In this document: positions 1-5,385 of the stretch, piece after piece
Layout of the letters: each line of letters starts with the position of its first letter
How positions within the stretch are numbered: the first letter of the stretch is position 1
From: Oligoflexia bacterium
GTDB lineage: Bacteria > Myxococcota_A > UBA796 > UBA2385
Assembly (NCBI GenBank): GCA_013152105.1
Contig: JAADHA010000227.1
Span: forward strand, 1 to 5,385
Direction of reading: 5' to 3'
Length of the DNA: 5,385 bases
The notes under the pieces: model-generated
What the model was told of the DNA's origin: nothing
Database searches by the model: none
Seen by the model: only the letters and a program-made list of their open reading frames with translations
Position numbers and translations under genes: made by a program

Positions 1-79
1 CGGGGCGGTGCGACTAAAATAGGGGAGTATGCCCGGCTCTGGAGTATACGAAGGGCTACGTGTTAATGTTCCAAGTAGA

Positions 80-97
80 GTGCAGTGGGTGCAGTGA
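80..97. repeat. Two tandem 9-bp units
   Basis: The 9-base unit GTGCAGTGG at 80-88 is followed directly by GTGCAGTGA at 89-97, differing only at the last base. A second short direct repeat, GGAGTAT, occurs at 24-30 and 41-47. Neither is long enough to name as an element. They may be chance or iteron-like binding sites in the low-GC flank. Confidence 0.4.
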
Positions 98-277
98 TCG
101 CCCCGCCACCGTCGCGGCGCCCCAAGGATAATACAGGATCTACAACAAGGCCGACCGGTGCATCGACACTGCGGTGCCTCATTTCGCCGAACGCCTGATA
201 GACCAATTGGGTTACCCGAGCATCGCGCTAGGTGTTGCGTTGCACGACCGACTCATGGGCAACTATGTAGTCTCATT

Positions 278-291
278 TCGGCCAACGCCGA
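278..291 (-). terminator. Weak stem-loop just past the VWA gene stop
   Basis: The sequence TCGGC-CAAC-GCCGA is a perfect 5-bp inverted repeat with a 4-base loop. Two G:T wobbles could extend it on the left side. It lies 2 bases beyond the stop codon of the minus-strand VWA gene, where a transcription terminator would be expected. No run of T follows it on the minus strand, so it does not meet the usual rule for an intrinsic terminator and may be chance in GC-rich DNA. Confidence 0.2.
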
Positions 292-293
292 GG

Positions 294-2261
294 CTAGCGC
301 ACCAAGCCCCGAAAGACCTCGGGCAGCCGCACGGGCAGGTGGTCCACGTCGTCCAGCAGTAGGTAGCGACCGGCACCGAAGATCGCGCGCAGGTAGTCCT
401 CGGCGCCGTCGCTGGGGTCCATGCTGATGCAGTGTACATGCACATCTTGGCGGCGGGCTTCGTGTACGGCCATGGCCGTGTCCGCAATACCGTAGCTGCC
501 CCGGTACTGTCCGCGATCCTCGGGCTTGCCGTCGCTGAGCACCAGCAGGATCCGGCGCTGCTGTGGCTGGCTGCCCAGGCTCCAGGTGGCGTGGCGGATG
601 AAGGCGCCCATTCGCGTGGCGCCGCCGGGTCTCAGGTTGCCCAGGCGCTTGAGCACAGCGTCATCGTAGCGGTCTTCCCAGCCCTTGATGCGCTGCCAGG
701 CGCAGGCCAGCGGTCCCTGGTTGGAGAAGCCGTAGAATGCGTGCGGGTAGGCGAGCACCCGCAGGCCCTCGCTGAACAGGACCAGGGCTTCCTGCTCTTT
801 GTAGATGATCTGGCCCTGGGTGCTGCCCGAGAGGTCGACCATGGTGAGGATCGCGGTCTCTTGACGCTGGCGCTGGAAGCGCTTGTACCAGTCGACCTTG
901 GGCGAGAAGCCGGCCTGGATGTCGGCCATCGCGGCGACGGCCCGGTTCAGGTCGATCTCGGTGCCGTCCGACAGGCCGTGTACCCAGCGCTCTTCCACCC
1001 GCAGGGCGGCGAACTGACGACGGATCCGGCTGATCTGGGGCTGGTTGGCGGCCACGATGCGCTGGTAGCTTTCCAGTGGGCCGCTGGATGCGGGCTCTTC
1101 GGTGACCCGAGTCGCGGCCACGATGGTTCGGCCGTGGGCCGCGTCGTATTCGTCATACTGGCGGCCATCGTCCGGGTCGGGCCGAGCCTGGATTTCGTTG
1201 GTGATCAGGTCGGGCCTGCCTGAGACGCTGCCTGAGACACTGCCAGATGCCAGCCCGGGACGCATGGCCCGCTTGAGCTTTTCCTGGATCCCGGTGGCGC
1301 CCTTCTTGTTGCGGATCGAGCGGATCAGCGCCCGCAGCGGCTTGTTGCCCCGCTGCCACTCCTGTTCATAGGCCAGGTCACGCTGCAAGTCGTCGAGGAT
1401 CCATTCGGGCCGCAGCACGCCCGCCACGTAGGGCAGGGGAGGTGGACCCAGGCGCAGGCGACGGTACTCTTCGCGCAAGCGCTGGGCTTGGCCGGTCAGC
1501 ACCAGGGGCGCGCCCTTCAGACCGACAGGCGTGCCCAGATCGAGCTGGTCGACGGCGTCCATCGCGGCCAGCGCGACGTGGCCTTGGGCGGTGGGTCCGG
1601 GTGGCGGTCGGTCGTCCTGGGCGAAGCGGAGCAGGCCCCGGTAGAGCGGGCGAAAGGCCCCGGGCATGCCGTTCTTGGGCACCTCGGCCAGGTTGACCCG
1701 CATGATGCCGGCCTTGGGCAAGAGGGGCAGGGCGGCGAAGTCGGTGGCGATGCCGGGGTAGCGGGCGGACCAGAAGCGGATCACCAGGCGGGTCGCCAGT
1801 AGATGCCAGGCGTTGCGGTAGACCCAGTCGGCGTGGACCCGGGCCAGGAAGCGCTCGCTGTCGAGCAGGCCGAGGCGCAAAAAACCAGCCTGGATCATGG
1901 CCATGCAGCGGAAGAGCAGGCGATCTTCGTCGGGCTGCTCGGGCGCGGGCACGGCGCGAGGCAGGTAGATGTCGCGGGTGTCGGTGCAGGCCGGGTCGTT
2001 GACGGCGATCTCGATGTCCAGGCCGCTGACCATGCGCAGCCAGGCCGAGAGGGGCCGTGCCACCGCTTCAAGGGGCAGGCCGACGTCGCTGCCATCGGTG
2101 AGCTGACGCTTGACGGTGCCCATCAGGAAGGCGGCGAGCAGGGCCTGTTCGGCCTCTTCGTCGGTCTCGGCCGCGATGACCGCCCGCGCCGCATCACCGT
2201 ACTCGTCCAGGGTGGCCTGGTCCGCGTCCTTCGGAGTGGGTGGCCAGGTCGGAGCGCCCAT
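294..2261 (-). CDS. NorD/CbbO-family VWA-domain protein (AAA+ partner, client adaptor)
   Basis: This 655-residue protein is the VWA-domain partner of the ATPase encoded just upstream. In characterised NorD and CbbO proteins the VWA part recognises the client complex while the ATPase supplies the force. Residues 1 to about 330 are a largely helical N-terminal part. A repetitive Gly/Ser linker (about 338-349) and a charged stretch follow, and the VWA domain spans about 465-650. The metal-ion-dependent adhesion site is complete: DLSGST at 476-481, the Thr of GGATRMG at 549, and the Asp of SDGKPED at 577. The C-terminus, with YGIADTAMAVHEAR and a final LPVRLPEVFRGLVR, is typical of the family. 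At 655 residues it is nearer the length I recall for NorD (about 640) than for CbbO (nearer 780), but no nor or Rubisco gene is present to decide. The ATG overlaps the ATPase stop as TGATG, indicating translational coupling. It has no signal peptide or membrane segment and is probably cytoplasmic. Family assignment is firm; subfamily and client are unknown. Confidence 0.93.
   Translation of the reverse strand: MGAPTWPPTPKDADQATLDEYGDAARAVIAAETDEEAEQALLAAFLMGTVKRQLTDGSDVGLPLEAVARPLSAWLRMVSGLDIEIAVNDPACTDTRDIYLPRAVPAPEQPDEDRLLFRCMAMIQAGFLRLGLLDSERFLARVHADWVYRNAWHLLATRLVIRFWSARYPGIATDFAALPLLPKAGIMRVNLAEVPKNGMPGAFRPLYRGLLRFAQDDRPPPGPTAQGHVALAAMDAVDQLDLGTPVGLKGAPLVLTGQAQRLREEYRRLRLGPPPLPYVAGVLRPEWILDDLQRDLAYEQEWQRGNKPLRALIRSIRNKKGATGIQEKLKRAMRPGLASGSVSGSVSGRPDLITNEIQARPDPDDGRQYDEYDAAHGRTIVAATRVTEEPASSGPLESYQRIVAANQPQISRIRRQFAALRVEERWVHGLSDGTEIDLNRAVAAMADIQAGFSPKVDWYKRFQRQRQETAILTMVDLSGSTQGQIIYKEQEALVLFSEGLRVLAYPHAFYGFSNQGPLACAWQRIKGWEDRYDDAVLKRLGNLRPGGATRMGAFIRHATWSLGSQPQQRRILLVLSDGKPEDRGQYRGSYGIADTAMAVHEARRQDVHVHCISMDPSDGAEDYLRAIFGAGRYLLLDDVDHLPVRLPEVFRGLVR
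1216..1251 (-). repeat. Tandem 12-nt repeat in the VWA gene linker (SGSV units)
   Basis: On the plus strand CTGCCTGAGACG (1216-1227) is followed by CTGCCTGAGACA (1228-1239), a one-base difference, and then by a degenerate third unit, CTGCCAGATGCC (1240-1251). On the coding strand this gives SGSVSGSVSG near residues 338-349. It sits between the helical N-terminal part and the VWA domain. Because the unit is a multiple of three, gain or loss of copies would only change linker length. Confidence 0.85.
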
Positions 2262-3052
2262 CAGCCCAACACGCTCCGCAGCAGCTCGCGCAGGCTCTTG
2301 GTCATCTCGGTGTCATCGGTGAGGCTGCCGACCAGCGTGGCCTCGCAGGCCTCAGCCAGCGAGAGCCCGCCCTTGAGCAACTGCCCGGCGTAGACCAGCA
2401 GGCGGGTGCTGGCGCCCTCTTTCAGTCCGTGGCTTTTCAGTTTGCGTGTGGCGCAGCCCAGCTCGACCAGGCGGGTGGCTGCGGCCGCATCGCAGCCGCT
2501 CTCGCGGGCGACGATCTCGGCCTCGATCTCGGGGGCCGGGTAGTCGAAGCTGAGGCTGACGAAGCGCTGCCGGGTGCTCTCCTTGAGTTCGCGCGTGACC
2601 GACTGGTAGCCGGGGTTGTAGGAGATCACGATGAGGAAGCTGTCGGGTGCTGCGAGTTCTTCACCGGTGCGGTCCAGGGGCAGGACCCGCCGGTCATCGG
2701 TCAGCGGGTGGAGCACGGTCATCACGTCGCTGCGGGCCTCGACGACTTCATCGAGGTAGACGATGGCACCCTCGCGCACGCCGCGGGTGAGGGGACCGTC
2801 CCGCCAGACGGTTTCGCCGCCCTCCAGCATGAAGCGCCCGGTGAGGTCGGCGGCGGCCAGGTCTTCCTGACAGGCGACGGTGATCAGGGGCTGGCCCAGC
2901 TTGGCGGCCATGTAGCGCACAAAGCGCGACTTGCCGCAGCCAGTCGGCCCCTTGAGCAGCACGGGCAGCTTGAGCCGGGCCGCGGTCTGGAAGACTTCGA
3001 TCTCGTTGTGGGTCGGCCGGTAGTAGGGCAATTCGAGAGGCGGCTTGGACAT
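2261..3052 (-). CDS. NorQ/CbbQ-family AAA+ ATPase (MoxR group)
   Basis: This 263-residue protein is a cytoplasmic AAA+ ATPase that would form a hexameric ring and use ATP hydrolysis to remodel a client protein together with the VWA protein encoded next. The Walker A motif GPTGCGKS is at 35-42, Walker B IVYLDE at 97-102 with the acidic pair D101/E102, sensor 1 Asn at 146 in VISYNPGYQ, and arginine-finger candidates R161 and R163 in STRQRF. The segment LEGGETVWRDGPLTRG (76-91) and the C-terminal region from about 175 match the NorQ/CbbQ family. The length is normal for the family (about 260-270). No catalytic residue is missing. The chosen ATG at 3052 begins MSKPP. The frame is open further upstream, but no ATG or GTG lies close, and the only Shine-Dalgarno-like GGAA is just 2 bases from the ATG, so the ribosome binding site looks poor. 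The stop codon TGA shares one base with the next gene's ATG. The family covers both Rubisco activation (CbbQ) and nitric oxide reductase maturation (NorQ); the window cannot separate them. Confidence 0.95.
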   Translation of the reverse strand: MSKPPLELPYYRPTHNEIEVFQTAARLKLPVLLKGPTGCGKSRFVRYMAAKLGQPLITVACQEDLAAADLTGRFMLEGGETVWRDGPLTRGVREGAIVYLDEVVEARSDVMTVLHPLTDDRRVLPLDRTGEELAAPDSFLIVISYNPGYQSVTRELKESTRQRFVSLSFDYPAPEIEAEIVARESGCDAAAATRLVELGCATRKLKSHGLKEGASTRLLVYAGQLLKGGLSLAEACEATLVGSLTDDTEMTKSLRELLRSVLG

Positions 3053-3157
3053 GGTTCCAGTGCGGCTTGGAGTGAGGCTTGGGGGGACGCGTGAGGTGCT
3101 GGGCGAGGGCGCGGCGCGGCGCGGGGACTGTAGCCCGCAGGGTCGCGGTTGGGGCGC
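3053..3157. other. Gap between membrane gene and ATPase gene
   Basis: This 105-base GC-rich gap separates the stop of the membrane gene from the start of the ATPase gene, both on the minus strand. I see no recognisable -10/-35 pair. A short GCGCG-rich run lies near 3110-3125. A possible 5-bp stem, GCGGG/CCCGC with an 8-base loop, is at 3121-3138, but without a T-run it is weak as a terminator. The half nearest the ATPase gene holds the tandem repeat listed separately. The gap could hold a promoter for the ATPase/VWA pair, or the three genes could be co-transcribed. Confidence 0.5.
3059..3082. repeat. Tandem 12-bp repeat upstream of the ATPase start
   Basis: AGTGCGGCTTGG (3059-3070) is followed directly by AGTGAGGCTTGG (3071-3082), differing at one base. 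The core GGCTTGG occurs a third time at 3042-3048, inside the first codons of the ATPase gene. In the minus-strand sense these read CCAAGCC. The pair ends 6 bases before the ATPase ATG, so it overlaps the ribosome-binding region and could affect translation or bind a regulator. A chance duplication is equally possible. Confidence 0.7.
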
Positions 3158-4570
3158 TCAGTGAAACACCCGTTCCTGCCAGGAGGGGGCCAAGCTGCTG
3201 TCGACCGGCATGCTCATCCCTGGGTAGGCGGGGTGGGTGCGCACCATCAGGATCCAGAAGAAGAAGAACACGGCGTAGAGCAGGCCCAGGGTGCGTGGCG
3301 TCGGCACGACTCGTCGAAGCTGGATCGCGGCCACGCCGCACATCATCAGCCAGGTGCCGTGAAAGAAGACTTCAGGTTTGGCGACGCGCCAGAAGCCGGG
3401 CACCACCGCGCGAACGGCCATGTAGACCGGGTTGTTGACGCCAGGCAGGATCTGTGGACCCAAGGACAGCAGAAAGAGCACGCCGCCCGTGAGCACGGCG
3501 AAGCGCACCCGACCGTCGCGGCGGCGCTTCCAACTCCCGAAGATGGCCAGACCGACGACGACCATGTTCAGGGCGCGCCAGATCTCCAAGCGGTTCCAGC
3601 GCAGAGGGACCAGGGTGAAGCTGTCCAGGGCCGCGCGCTTCCACAAGAAGAGCTCGGGATCGCCCAGGCTGGGCCCGCTGTGGAGCATCAGCCACTGCTG
3701 GAGTGCGAGGGGCGCGACCAGGGCGGTGGCGGCCGCACAGGCCAGGCCGACGGCACGCGCTCGTGCGGCCGAGAGCCCATCCGCGTCACCGCCGGTCTGG
3801 GAACGGGAGTCGCGCATGGCAGTCCACAGCGTGGCCACCAAGGCGCAGGCCCCGATCACCGCCCCGACCAGGGCCAGGTACAGGTTGTTCCAGGCCGTCA
3901 GGGTGAAGATCACCGCGCTGATCCACGGCCAAGGGCCAGCGCGTGGTGCGCGCGCCCAGGACCGGTACAGGGCCCAGCAGTACAGGGCCAGCCAGAAGAT
4001 GGCGGCCTTCTCGATGGTGTACCAGTTCAGATCACGAAACACATGCAGGCCCATGCCCCAGGCAAAGGCCAGGACCAGGGCGGTGCGCCCGTGGCCGCAC
4101 AGATCGCGCAGCAGCAGCCAGGCCGCCCACCAGGCCAGCGCCGGGTAGAGCAGGCCCTGGGCGTTGAAGGCGCCAAACGGGGTCAGGAACAGGTCGAATG
4201 CCTGGGTCAGCCACAGGTGCCCTGTCTGGACACCGATCAGGTGAGCGGCGGGGTCTCCCATCGACAGGAAGGGGTGGAAGAGCATCCGCTGGTGTACACC
4301 TTCCAGGTAGAAGAGCAGGCTTCCTTCCTTGTCGATCGTCGGGTAGGAGCCGTAGACATAGGTGTCGAGAAACCACGCCAGGGGCATGGTCAGGATCACG
4401 ACCTGACCCAGGATGAAGCTGGCGGCCCGGGCCGCCTGGGGTGGGCGTCGCCACCAGGCCAGCGCGGTGAGACTGACGCCAATCAGCAGGCAAGCGAGGT
4501 AGGCCCCCGGTCGGTCCACCAGCTCGACTGGAGCGATGATCTGGCGCGGATCGGGTGGCGGACCGTACAC
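3158..4570 (-). CDS. Uncharacterised multi-pass membrane protein, GT-C-like
   Basis: This 470-residue inner-membrane protein has roughly ten to twelve hydrophobic segments. The clearest are near residues 23-40, 50-70, 138-155, 163-178, 189-203, 217-250, 273-293, 332-347, 357-374 and 427-443. A polar loop at about 71-125, after the second segment, contains DKEGSLLFYLEGVHQR and GDPAAHLIGVQTGH. Near the C-terminus lies LPGVNNPVYMAVRAVVPGFW followed by RVAKPE (about 375-400). The many helices, a large loop early on and this late motif resemble polytopic GT-C glycosyltransferase-type proteins that use lipid-linked sugars, but I cannot name a family and see no proven catalytic Asp/Glu motif. The start is uncertain. 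The GTG at 4570 lies just after an in-frame TAG (4580-4582), with GAGG only 2 bases upstream. A GTG at codon 18 is an alternative that keeps the first helix. Codon use looks native. Lipid or polysaccharide modification is a guess. Confidence 0.85.
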   Translation of the reverse strand: MYGPPPDPRQIIAPVELVDRPGAYLACLLIGVSLTALAWWRRPPQAARAASFILGQVVILTMPLAWFLDTYVYGSYPTIDKEGSLLFYLEGVHQRMLFHPFLSMGDPAAHLIGVQTGHLWLTQAFDLFLTPFGAFNAQGLLYPALAWWAAWLLLRDLCGHGRTALVLAFAWGMGLHVFRDLNWYTIEKAAIFWLALYCWALYRSWARAPRAGPWPWISAVIFTLTAWNNLYLALVGAVIGACALVATLWTAMRDSRSQTGGDADGLSAARARAVGLACAAATALVAPLALQQWLMLHSGPSLGDPELFLWKRAALDSFTLVPLRWNRLEIWRALNMVVVGLAIFGSWKRRRDGRVRFAVLTGGVLFLLSLGPQILPGVNNPVYMAVRAVVPGFWRVAKPEVFFHGTWLMMCGVAAIQLRRVVPTPRTLGLLYAVFFFFWILMVRTHPAYPGMSMPVDSSLAPSWQERVFH

Positions 4571-4592
4571 ATCCTCACGCTAAGAGATGACC
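4571..4592. promoter_or_regulatory. 22-bp divergent gap between membrane gene and mutY
   Basis: Only 22 bases separate the GTG of the minus-strand membrane gene from the preferred ATG of mutY. AAGAG at 4582-4586 is a moderate Shine-Dalgarno sequence 6 bases before the ATG at 4593, which favours that start over the in-frame ATG at 4587. Promoters for both genes must lie inside the opposite gene's 5' end, and I found no clear -10/-35 pair. The membrane gene might therefore start further inside than annotated. Confidence 0.45.
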
Positions 4593-5385
4593 ATGCCGAC
4601 ATCCAGCCCACACCGGTCAAGGCTTGATCCCGCGTTGCTGGAGTTGGCCAGCGGTGCGCTCGGAGCGCGGTCCAGCCGGGCGCTACTCGCCTGGTATCAG
4701 GCCCATCATCGCAGTCTGCCCTGGCGCCCCGAGGCCGTGGATCTGCGTGACCCCTACCGCACCTGGCTCTCGGAGATCATGCTCCAACAGACGCGGGTCG
4801 AGACGGTCGTGCCCTACTTTCATCGCTTCCTGGCACGCTTCCCGACGGTGGACGCCCTGGCCCTCGCGCCGCTCGACGATGTGCTCGCGGTCTGGTCGGG
4901 GCTTGGCTACTACAGTCGCGCCAGGAACCTGCACGCGGCTGCCCGACTTGTCGCGGCCGCCGGGTCCTTTCCCGACACCCTGGTGGGCTTGCGGGCCCTG
5001 CCCGGCGTCGGCGCCTATGTCTCAGGCGCGGTGGCCAGCATCGCCTTTGGGCTGGACGCCGCGGCGGTGGATGGCAACGTCGAGCGCGTGCTCAGCCGGC
5101 TCTTTGCCTACCGCGGGCCACGGTCAGGTGTCCATCGGCTGGCCAGCGCGATGCTGCCTTCGGGGCAGGCGGGCGACTTCAACCAGGCCCTGATGGACCT
5201 GGGCAGCAGCGTGTGTACGGCGCGCAGCCCCTCGTGCCCGGCCTGCCCCTTGGAGACCGACTGCCGCGCGCTGGCCGCGAAGAGAATTGATCAGTTTCCC
5301 CTGAAGAAGACCCGGCGGAGCGTGCCCCAGCGCGACGCCCTCGCCGTCGTGCTGTGGCGAGGCCAGCGGGTGCTGCTGGCGCGCC
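4593..5385 (+). CDS. mutY: A/G-specific adenine DNA glycosylase MutY (3' end cut by window)
   Basis: MutY removes adenine mispaired with 8-oxoguanine, preventing G:C to T:A mutations. It acts with MutT and MutM in the GO base-excision repair pathway in the cytoplasm. The frame gives about 264 residues with no stop before the window ends. An N-terminal extension of about 30 residues precedes AWYQAHHRSLPWR (33-45). The catalytic Glu is E61 in SEIMLQQTR. The helix-hairpin-helix is LPGVGAY at 136-142. The catalytic Asp is D160 in AVDGNVERVLSR. The four iron-sulphur cysteines are C208, C215, C218 and C224, with the standard C-x6-C-x2-C-x5-C spacing. After a linker (KRIDQFPLKKTRR), the NUDIX-like 8-oxoguanine-recognition domain begins (DALAVVLWRGQRVLLAR) and is truncated by the window edge. 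Every key residue seen is intact. ATG at 4593 is preferred because AAGAG lies 6 bases upstream; ATG at 4587 is in the same frame, after a TAA at 4581-4583. Confidence 0.97.
   Translation, partial: MPTSSPHRSRLDPALLELASGALGARSSRALLAWYQAHHRSLPWRPEAVDLRDPYRTWLSEIMLQQTRVETVVPYFHRFLARFPTVDALALAPLDDVLAVWSGLGYYSRARNLHAAARLVAAAGSFPDTLVGLRALPGVGAYVSGAVASIAFGLDAAAVDGNVERVLSRLFAYRGPRSGVHRLASAMLPSGQAGDFNQALMDLGSSVCTARSPSCPACPLETDCRALAAKRIDQFPLKKTRRSVPQRDALAVVLWRGQRVLLAR

Larger units (their letters stand above)
1..293. other. Lower-GC left flank without a supportable gene
   Basis: No convincing gene is visible in this stretch. Its G+C is about 58% by hand count over the first 300 bases, against about 67-68% in sampled lines of the neighbouring genes. 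The most protein-like reading is on the plus strand from about position 18. It is broken by a TAA at 129-131, then stays open to a TAG at 360-362, running 69 bases into the 3' end of the oppositely oriented VWA gene. The second part (132-293) reads like ordinary protein (for example a stretch PHFAERLIDQLGYPS near 177-221). It uses rarer codons such as ATA, TTG and GTA, and I recognise no family. A minus-strand frame is also open to the left edge but lacks a plausible start. It could be a decayed gene end, foreign DNA or plain intergenic sequence. Confidence 0.5.

Noticed and set aside
1..66. Possible C-terminal tail of a plus-strand gene entering from the left (21 codons, then TAA)
   Set aside because: It is too short to judge, with no recognisable motif and no codon bias like the neighbouring genes.
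1..250. Minus-strand open frame reaching the left edge with several cysteines
   Set aside because: It has no good start codon, and the cysteine pattern does not match a zinc-finger or transposase family that I know.
432..1223. Plus-strand 263-codon open frame opposite the VWA domain
   Set aside because: It lies antisense to the MIDAS-containing region, with an Ala/Gly/Val-rich translation and no recognisable family.
1803..2393. Plus-strand 196-codon open frame across the ATPase/VWA junction
   Set aside because: It is antisense to two well-supported genes and has no motif or ribosome binding site that I can see.
2240..3094. Plus-strand 284-codon open frame opposite the ATPase gene
   Set aside because: The minus strand carries complete Walker A, Walker B and sensor motifs; the plus frame has none and is a shadow.
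3149..4627. Plus-strand 492-codon open frame, longer than the membrane gene it opposes
   Set aside because: Its translation is rich in Gln, Gly, His and Pro without domain features, while the opposite strand encodes clear hydrophobic helices. It is an antisense shadow of GC-rich coding DNA.
4624..5193. Plus-strand 189-codon open frame inside mutY
   Set aside because: It is an out-of-frame shadow with Arg/Pro/Ser-rich sequence; the correct frame from 4593 gives all MutY motifs.
5378..5385. GGCGCGCC palindrome at the window end
   Set aside because: It lies in coding sequence of mutY, and such palindromes are common by chance in GC-rich DNA.

Overview
The window is high-GC bacterial DNA. By eye it is about 67-68% G+C across the coding part and about 58% in the first 300 bases. 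It holds four convincing genes and no RNA gene, CRISPR array or complete mobile element that I can see. The wording of the MutY protein and the GC content suggest a proteobacterium or a Myxococcota-like (former Deltaproteobacteria) lineage. This is only an impression, because no taxonomic marker is present.

Layout from left to right: (1) Positions 1-293 form a lower-GC flank with no supportable gene. They contain short repeats and one weakly protein-like frame interrupted by a stop. (2) Positions 294-2261 (minus) encode a NorD/CbbO-family protein with a C-terminal von Willebrand factor A (VWA) domain and an intact metal-binding (MIDAS) motif. (3) Positions 2261-3052 (minus) encode a NorQ/CbbQ-family AAA+ ATPase of the MoxR group, with its stop codon overlapping the start of the VWA gene. 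(4) A 105-base gap follows, carrying a tandem 12-bp repeat. (5) Positions 3158-4570 (minus) encode an uncharacterised multi-pass membrane protein of about 470 residues with glycosyltransferase-C-like features. (6) Positions 4593-5385 (plus, cut by the window end) encode the adenine DNA glycosylase MutY, divergent from the membrane gene with only 22 bases between start codons.

The ATPase and the VWA protein belong to a known two-component type of protein-remodelling machine. In characterised cases the pair activates Rubisco (CbbQ/CbbO) or helps mature cytochrome-c-dependent nitric oxide reductase (NorQ/NorD). Neither client is in this window, so the client here is unknown. The same-strand membrane gene upstream could share a transcript with the pair, but the 105-base gap and lack of homology clues make that uncertain. 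MutY is a housekeeping repair enzyme and probably unrelated to its neighbours.

I see no strong evidence for a wholly new system. The best leads are the client of the ATPase/VWA pair and the unknown membrane protein beside it.
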